64,000 nt of DNA from NCBI RefSeq assembly GCF_034190915.1, contig NW_026947484.1, forward strand, positions 144,186,982-144,250,981. The letters run 5' to 3'. Made by a program: the position numbers and the translations under genes. Numbering within the stretch: the first letter of the stretch is position 1; every line of letters begins with the position of its first letter. The notes beneath the pieces were generated by a model that ran no database searches, had not been told where the DNA came from, and saw nothing but the letters and a program-made list of their open reading frames with translations. This stretch comes from Cavia porcellus (lineage: Eukaryota > Chordata > Mammalia > Rodentia > Caviidae). Below are positions 57,481-64,000 of the stretch, one piece after another.

Positions 57481-59204
57481 TAACATTTTTTTAAAAAGTT
57501 ACTGGAAAGTCTCACCATATCATATCTTAGTATGTCATAATACTGATAATTAACTCACACTTATTAAAGTCCTGTGTCTATATGCCCAAGGGAAAGGGAA
57601 CAGCAGTACCTAACAACCTTCGTATTAGGAATCGCCTATCAGAAAAAGTCACCCACTCTTTGCCTCTATGGTTTTGGCTGTTCAGTGTTGTTTTTTTAAT
57701 TTTGGATGACAGACTGCTCTGGGAAGTTCCGTTCTACTTTGATTTTCCACCGAGACGAGACGGGAGCGTGAAGAGCCTACATGCCTCCGCTCTCTCTCCC
57801 CCAGATGCTTATCCTAGCTGTGTGACCACCAGCCTACATGACTGCACTGCAGTCCACTTGGAACTTCCTAGCAGGACCACCCAGAAGCTGCAGCTGGTGC
57901 AGTGGTGGCCGCCTGTTTACATGAGAAAATGAGTCTAAGGAGTGGACAGTACCTGCTTTCTGCAGTTAGCCAAAGCCTGATCCCCTGGAAAGGCCAGTGT
58001 GTAATCTAGAAATATTCCTAGGTTTTAGGCCCTAGCTATTTTCCAGACACAGAGGTATTTCCTTCCCCCAAACTAGGACAGAAGAAAGCTTCTCCCAGGG
58101 TGCTGCTGGCTGCCCTTCGTCCAGCGGAGCCAGCTGTAGCTCTGGAAATGTGGGTCAGACAGACTCCAATGTGCTGATCCTCAGATAGACCACATTGAAA
58201 GAGCCATTTTCTCATACAAAGACTTTCCATTGAATCATATCCTATGTACTATCTCTGGCTTCTCAGGGAGGAACAACGCTGAACTTGTAGCAAAAAAAAT
58301 GTGTCCTTAAAACCCTTCCCTGTATCTTTTATGAACAGCCAAGTTCATGCCTGGCCACCACCCCAAGAGGGCATTTGGCAGTCGTTGCAAGCTGAAAGCC
58401 TTTGGAGCCAGATGAATAACAGTGTCCGGAAAAGCTGACTTGGGGTGAGGGCGCCACGGGCGCAGGGACAGTTGTACACAGCTGCTAGTGACGCCATTAT
58501 CACATACTTAGCTAACAGAATTTTTGCTAAATAGTTTCTCTTACCTCTACGTTTTATAAATCAAATCCTTTTCTACAATTTAGTTTCAGAACTCTTTAGA
58601 GAAATCACAATGTAAAGAGTGTCTGTGGCAGAGCACTTGGTAAAACAATGGGAACGATCACTCTTCGGGACATCTGCTTCACAGCAAGTTCAGATGTTCA
58701 AAGATCAAGTTGCCTTAAATTGAGTGGGACCTGTACTAACAGCTTTGTCTCTTCCTCTGCGTCCTTTTAACTAGGCCACCCCACACCCGCTGGTGCATGC
58801 TGCAGATAGTAATGGGAAGAAGCAGGGAGAAGTCAAGGCTGGATGCAAATGTCAACAGTAGAGGAGGCTGTCCCTCCCTTGTCAGGCAAAGAGCACAGAA
58901 ATTAGGGGATGGAACCCTGAAAAGAACAGCAAAATAAACTGCACTGAGTTTGTGCTATGTACAAGATATATAATTATACAACTCTAAGTCAGAGAAGAAG
59001 GGAATGAGATAACACTTAATGAAGAGCCATTCTCTACTGAGCTTAAGATTTCCATATTCAGCAAATAATATAGGATCTCTAGCTAAACGTGAACTTCAGA
59101 TAAACAGAAATTAGTTTTTAATAGAATATGTCCCACACAATACCTGAGACATACTAAAAGATTGTGCATCTGAAATTCTCATTTAACCTATTGCCCTGTA
59201 TTTT
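57481..59204. other. Sequence without recognised repeats; GC-richer block inside
   Basis: 57700-57930 is GC-richer with CpGs (CCGAGACGAGACGGGAGCG at 57749-57767) and holds a 116-codon plus frame (57582-57932) with no recognised domain. 58440-58500 is another small GC-rich patch. No repeat is recognised. Confidence 0.35.
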
Positions 59205-59335
59205 ACCTGGCAACTTTATTTATAATAATGCTAAGAAGTAAAAACATTCCCATTTCATAGTTAATGAAACCAATGCCCAGAGTCATTTAGAAATTTGCCC
59301 ATGATGATAGCTAATGTCAGAATCGAGATTAAAAA
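59205..59335 (-). mobile_element. MIR SINE, diverged
   Basis: 'CCCATTTCATAGTTAATGAAACC', 'GCCCAGAGTCATTTAGAAA' and 'TTTGCCCATGATGATAGC' fit the MIR complementary strand core. Confidence 0.6.
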
Positions 59336-59954
59336 AAAAAACAAAACGATTCTTTTAAATTGTAAATGCTATGTATCAACAACTATACTAACAGTCCTTC
59401 ATCCTAGCTAACATATAGAGTTAGTTTTTGTTTAGCTTTTTATTTCGTTAAATAAGCTGCTTCAAGGAAAAAAAAAAGCTAACTTTAATTTTAAATACTA
59501 AATATATATAATGATTCAAAGCCTTATAGTAGGAATGGAGAGGGGAAGAGAGAGAGAGAGAGAGAATCCCAAGTGTTATTAGTTGATCTAGGGGTGTTTC
59601 CCCTGAGAAAGGGAAATTAGTAAGCAAACTCAGTGTTTCCAAGGAAAAAGATTCCTCCCAGTAGGTCAACACCTGCCTTTCTGTGGTGTCCCCGTCACCT
59701 TCAGCTCATGGCTGATAGGTCACATAGGGACTTCAGCACCCCGCAGTGCATTTACTATCCCGTGGCTCAGCTCACCAATGTCCTGGGCAACCTGACAAAT
59801 GGCTCTTGCCTCTGTCTGCTCCCATGGCTGCCCACTCTGGTAAAGAAGATAACCAGGAAAGAATTTAACTTCAGATAGAATTAAAGGAGCAGGCATTAGA
59901 AGCTCAACAATATTAGAATAATTATAAAGTAACATTTTGAGTATGTTCTTTCTG
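59336..59954. other. Sequence without recognised features
   Basis: Contains a short AG run (59548-59566). The open frames on both strands (59448-59962) have no known family. Confidence 0.35.
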
Positions 59955-60150
59955 TCAATCACTGTATCAGGTGCTTTGTAAACATGATTCCTTAAATATC
60001 ACAAGAGAACAACAAGGTAGGAATTATGTCTTCTACTTTATAGATGAGAACACTGAGGCTCAGAGATCATGAAGAGACCCGCTGAATGTCAGACAGCTAA
60101 AAGGAAGATCCATTTAGTCAGAAACCCTGTTTTCTTACAGCATTCAGCTC
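59955..60150 (-). mobile_element. MIR SINE
   Basis: 'TCAGGTGCTTTGTAAACATG', 'TTTATAGATGAGAACACTGAGG', 'CTCAGAGATCATGAAGAGACC' and 'GTCAGACAGCTAAAAGG' follow the MIR complementary strand. Confidence 0.8.
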
Positions 60151-60479
60151 CCTCCTTTAAAACAAAAGGAATCAGAACCTTTTTCCCTCCCCCCGCAGGG
60201 GAGGCAGGGAACCTCACCTCTAAACAGCAAGCAGAAAGAGAGGGGTTTTTAGGACCCTAGTGAAAAAAAGCAGGCAGAATCTAATACCATCCTCTCTTAT
60301 CTCTTAATTGAAGACAGCAGTACACAGATCCACTTTCATAGCTAACATCAAAACTAGAAATCAACACTGCACAAATGTATATCTAATAGTATAGCTTGTA
60401 GTATGATTCTTTTTCCTGTATCATCCTAAAAAAAAATAAAAATAAAAAAGATTCGGAAAGAGTACCTTAGTAAAGGACA
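60151..60479. other. Sequence without recognised features
   Basis: No gene or confident repeat is recognised. Confidence 0.35.
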
Positions 60480-61640
60480 CATTTACACAAAAAGCTTATA
60501 TTTTGATAGTAAAGGGCTTTTTAAAGTCGAAGTTCTGTTTTTGATAAGGAAAAGCTTTTAAGAATGCCTTTTATACAGCATTGTATATTTATATTTACAG
60601 TCAGTTCCTTCCTTCATTTGCTTCTCGTGGCCTACAATGCTAAGTTTCCCTGCATATTTTCCAGTAGTTAACATTTTGCTTCTGAAAATTATCCATTAAA
60701 ATTTTATCAATTTTGTATTTTGGTGAGACAGTATGAGGAAATGCCATCGTGAAATTAGATTTTTTCTTTCACATCAGGCGCCCAGTCAGCAATCCAATCC
60801 CATGTATTTCTACTGAGACATTAGAGTTTGATATAATTTTGGGCAGAAAACATTTTAAAAATGAAACAATTGAATTTGCTAGATGGTCTTGGGGACCACT
60901 TAGCTTAAGAGAATACACTCCCAAATCAAAAGCCTTTCAATCATTTTAAATATTATTTGGATGATATTTGCTCTGTGTGTAGTAGCAGTTTGAATTTGTA
61001 TTGAATGTTTGACCGGCTCATGCACACATAGATGATGTATGAAATTATTATTTCATATTTTTCTAGTGTTTGCATTGCAAGTGACATCTGGCTGACAGGA
61101 ACTTGGAGAAATGGGATACGAAGTGAATGCTGCAGTTACCACAAGCATCATATTTATCAAAAGGTTTCAGGTTGGTTTGTCTTTGTTTAACATATGAAAC
61201 TTACAACAGTGACTACAAAGCACCAGGTTTCAATGTTGCACGCATTTTCCAACTGAGTTGTTTAGCAAAAGAGTAGTCGAAGAATAAACTAATTGCATTA
61301 TTTGTTCTGCTCATGAAACTAAGTTATCGTGCATCCTAATTTTAAGAAAACACACTAAAATTAGATTTGACATAATTTCCATACATTTTGTTTGTATTTG
61401 GAAATTTACAGATTTCAGGTTAGAAAAGCATGCATATTGAGCACTATTCGTCATTACTCAGAAAAGGCAATGTGGGAGGAAAACAGCTTACTACATTTTA
61501 AATTTTATTTTCTAATTTGCCAATGTGCAGAACAAGTACTACAATGTTTGCAAGCTCTGACTCTGTTGCAATACACATTTATATACAGTCCTGGTATACA
61601 TTCTTCCTATTCTTGCAGGTCATGGGGCAAATGCTTAATT
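60480..61640. promoter_or_regulatory. Candidate conserved noncoding cluster
   Basis: Over 1.1 kb without recognisable transposon sequence, in AT-rich but non-simple DNA with dispersed homeodomain and forkhead-type words (for example AAATTAGATTTTT at 60751-60763 and TTTGTTTAACATATG). Frames at 60749-60949 and 61392-61697 have no known family. Inference from repeat exclusion only. Confidence 0.25.
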
Positions 61641-61857
61641 CTGTCACGAGAAAATATCATTCATTTAACAAAGATTTATTACCCTCTTTGTGACTGAGGA
61701 TGAGTCAATTGCCAGAATATGCAGAGTGTCAGGCAATTCCTGTTCTTAGTAAATGGGCAGTCAGGTACCAGGAGAGGTCAATAAGAAATAACCAAGTACA
61801 ATTCAGGGTTCTAGGTATCATGACAACAACAAAATCATTGATAAAATGGGAGCAAAG

Positions 61858-61974
61858 TGGTGACAGTGATATGTTACGCGTATGTATCAATACCCTGCAG
61901 TGACTGTAATTATTATGCACTGTAAAAGTGTACCAATGCAAGTTAAAAAAAAAAAAAAAAGGAATGGTGACAGT
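61858..61974 (+). mobile_element. Very short L1-type 3' tail insertion
   Basis: TGGTGACAGT occurs at 61858-61867 and 61965-61974. The ~97 bp after the first copy ends in a 16-bp A-run (61945-61960) after 'GTACCAATGCAAGTT'. The body ('GACTGTAATTATTATGCAC') resembles a rodent L1 3' end. TSD, poly-A and extreme 5' truncation fit target-primed reverse transcription, though a 10-bp duplication is short. Confidence 0.5.
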
Positions 61975-62639
61975 AGTCCATCTGCTGTAGGGAAATGCAT
62001 TATTAAATACTTTCAGTGTGTCCAAGTGAGACTCAGTTTTAGAGACTAAAAAATTTCAGTAAAATAAAAAATCGTAACATTCTTCTTTTTCTTACCACTT
62101 AAAGGAAAATACTATAAATATTTCTTTCTAGGATTTTCTCAATTTTTTTTAAGTTTTGAAAGCAGTATGGATAGCACTACAAATATATGTATTAAAAATA
62201 CTATGCTTCTTTAAAACAACATGACATTAATACTGAATGTACTTCCGTGTTATTTAACTCTTTCTATACTTATATAGTTATATTTAACTATTTCTAGTTA
62301 TTAATTACCATATGATAATCTAATTAGCATTAAATACTATAAATGAACCATATTCTATTGGGATGTTTGCTCTGCTTTCCGTCCTGTCAACCAACAATAT
62401 TGATAACTTTTGAGAAAGGAGTATTCAGAGAAAAGAGATAAACCTGTAATGGTGAGATTGCTGCCATGAAAATAAGATGTAACATCATCAATGTTATAAA
62501 GGAAAATAATATTTTTCAATTAAATATTGAAAATATTTAAAATAATATTTTTCAATTATTCAGCATCAGCTACAATGCCATGTGCTTTACCTACACCCTG
62601 TGCCTATTGCCATAAGACTTCTGATTCAAGTGTGCTATA
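61975..62639. other. AT-rich sequence without recognised features
   Basis: No gene or repeat recognised. 62500-62560 carries a near-duplicate of AATAATATTTTTCAATTA. Confidence 0.35.
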
Positions 62640-62830
62640 ATAGAAGTAGAATACAACCTGAATTCAAATTTAATTTTTATTGCCCAGATGTGTGATTTCT
62701 AGAAACTAGTTAATGTCTTTGATCCTCAGCTTCTTCAGTTTTGAACTGGTAAAACATTATCACTCATATATTTAATAATATGAAGACCATATCATGTACA
62801 AAGTGTTTTGATAGTCATAGTGTAACAGAA
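62640..62830 (+). mobile_element. MIR SINE, diverged
   Basis: 'GCCCAGATGTGTGATTTC', 'TTAATGTCTTTGATCCTCAGC', 'GAACTGGTAAAACATTATC' and 'GTACAAAGTGTTTTGATAG' follow the MIR sense order. Confidence 0.65.
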
Positions 62831-64000
62831 AAAGCCCCCATCCCAGCCAGTGTACCTCAGTTTGTTAGTTGCCCAGATAATAGTTGCAGTTCCATTTGCT
62901 TCTGTTCCTTAGAAATGATTAGTCACTGTGATGTATAGCTGATCACTGTGATGTACATTGTATAATCCAACTCCCAATTGACGAGCCATTCTGCCTCTGT
63001 AATTCCTGTTAGCTTTCTCATATAAACCCTAGATTACTAAAGATCAAGTCCTGATACTCTGGGAATGATTCTGATCAGTGCCCAGAGACATAAATAAATC
63101 TGCCTCCTGGGTATCCCTTTGGTGTTAAAGGACGTAAACAACCTGAGTATCGTTTCGGTGTTTCTGCTTGCCATTGCAATGGAAGATTCAATAAGAGTAT
63201 GGCATGCCTTGGGTCTCTGAGGAGCTAGCTGATACCCTAGTGGCAGGATTGGACAAGGAGATGGGTTTAACAGTTCCCAGGGAAACACAGCCCTTCTGTT
63301 AGAGTAGGATTACAGCTGGATCTTGAGTATGAGAAGGAAGTTTTAACTTGCTATTCTTTTACAGTAGTATTCATCTGCTGCTAATCAAGTGGTCATGGAC
63401 CAAGGGTTGTACATAACTCCCCTATCCTGAAGAAACTTACTAGCTAATTTTGACTGTAATGCCGAGAAAAATGTAGCTCTATAGATAAGCTCACTAATCT
63501 ATGTAAGATGTGATGGAGTTGATCAGAAGTGATTGCATTCAGCCAGAGTCCTTCCTTGTAAGAGTTGTGCCTTTTGCTGTGAACAGAGGGTCATGCTGAT
63601 CAATTAATTAATGGCAACTTTCAGCACTGTATTTTTAAACCTTATTATTCTAAATGAAACTGTTACTCAAATGACTGGCTTATATATGGACCATAGTGTT
63701 AAGCAATATGCAGATCATACTCTGCGGTCAGATTTGTACTCGCACGTATTAAATCCCTCTCTGTTAAAATTTCCCCAAACCTAAATCTAACACTAGACTA
63801 TTTAGACCTAGTGGAAAACTTTTTAAATATTCATAATTCAGTTTAAAATGCTTCAGAAATCACTAAAACTCTCATCTGAGCCAGAAAGGTAACTTTCTCA
63901 CAGTTTTCAATGTCTTTCTTCTACCTAGTTCTACACAAAAAGTATATATGAAAGTTCACCAAATTTTGAAAATTAAATATATTTGAAAATGTCACCAATA
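62831..64000. other. Sequence without recognised features
   Basis: 62918-62957 contains a near-tandem TCACTGTGATGTA pair. The minus-strand frame 63037-63288 has no known family. Nothing else is recognised. Confidence 0.35.

Noticed and set aside
57582..57932. 116-codon plus-strand open frame in a GC-richer block
   Set aside because: No recognised domain, no supportive splice or Kozak evidence, and the length is not exceptional for chance frames in a GC-richer patch.

Overview
The window looks like intergenic or deep intronic DNA from a non-murid rodent. It is AT-rich, has no exon-like coding region I can defend, and contains dispersed mammalian repeats of several ages. The rodent call rests on the SINEs. 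There are tRNA-Ala-derived ID-type elements with poly-A tails and target-site duplications, 7SL-derived B1 monomers, and ID-B1 dimers. Murid B2 elements and the long-tailed squirrel ID variant were not seen. The ID sub-type, whose A-box side reads GGCATAAGTGCCTGCCTTGCAAG, does not let me name a species. Kangaroo-rat, pocket-gopher or beaver relatives would be my first guesses, at low confidence.

Layout. 1-5420 holds a TSD-flanked retroposon with a head-to-head (twin-primed) structure at 349-904, an LTR-like piece at 1915-2170, and a decayed minus-strand L1 with 3' UTR, ORF2 and ORF1 traces at 3485-5420. 6569-8470 is a dense nest: an ID-B1 dimer, a clean ID copy, and an old L1 3' end split by a hAT-like element that itself carries a U2 snRNA fragment. 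A sister hAT copy lies close by. 10000-24000 is mostly unrecognised single-copy AT-rich DNA with microsatellites, an L1M 3' end and a MaLR LTR. 24480-34400 is rich in ancient MIR and L2 sequence, with another MaLR LTR and the youngest-looking ID element (34236-34397). 35000-50000 contains MER20, MIR, MaLR and L1M relics between non-repetitive stretches that look like candidate conserved regulatory DNA (about 35000-35640, 39560-40730 and 48440-49560). 50000-64000 has further MIRs, a second clean ID insertion (56083-56220), a MaLR LTR (56380-56660) and a tiny L1 tail insertion (61858-61974).

No protein-coding gene, RNA gene, CRISPR array, CpG island or promoter is claimed. The listed open reading frames are short, overlap repeats or microsatellites, and show no recognised domain. 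The one exception is a minus-strand frame at 4886-5158, which is a relic of L1 ORF1. Repeat family names come from my memory of consensus sequences and were not computed, and boundaries of old repeats are approximate. The most unusual signals are the monomer-based twin-primed retroposon (349-904, with a relative at 16335-16445) and an 18-bp perfect palindrome at 35172-35189, next to a second perfect palindrome, whose 16-bp core recurs at 51844-51859.
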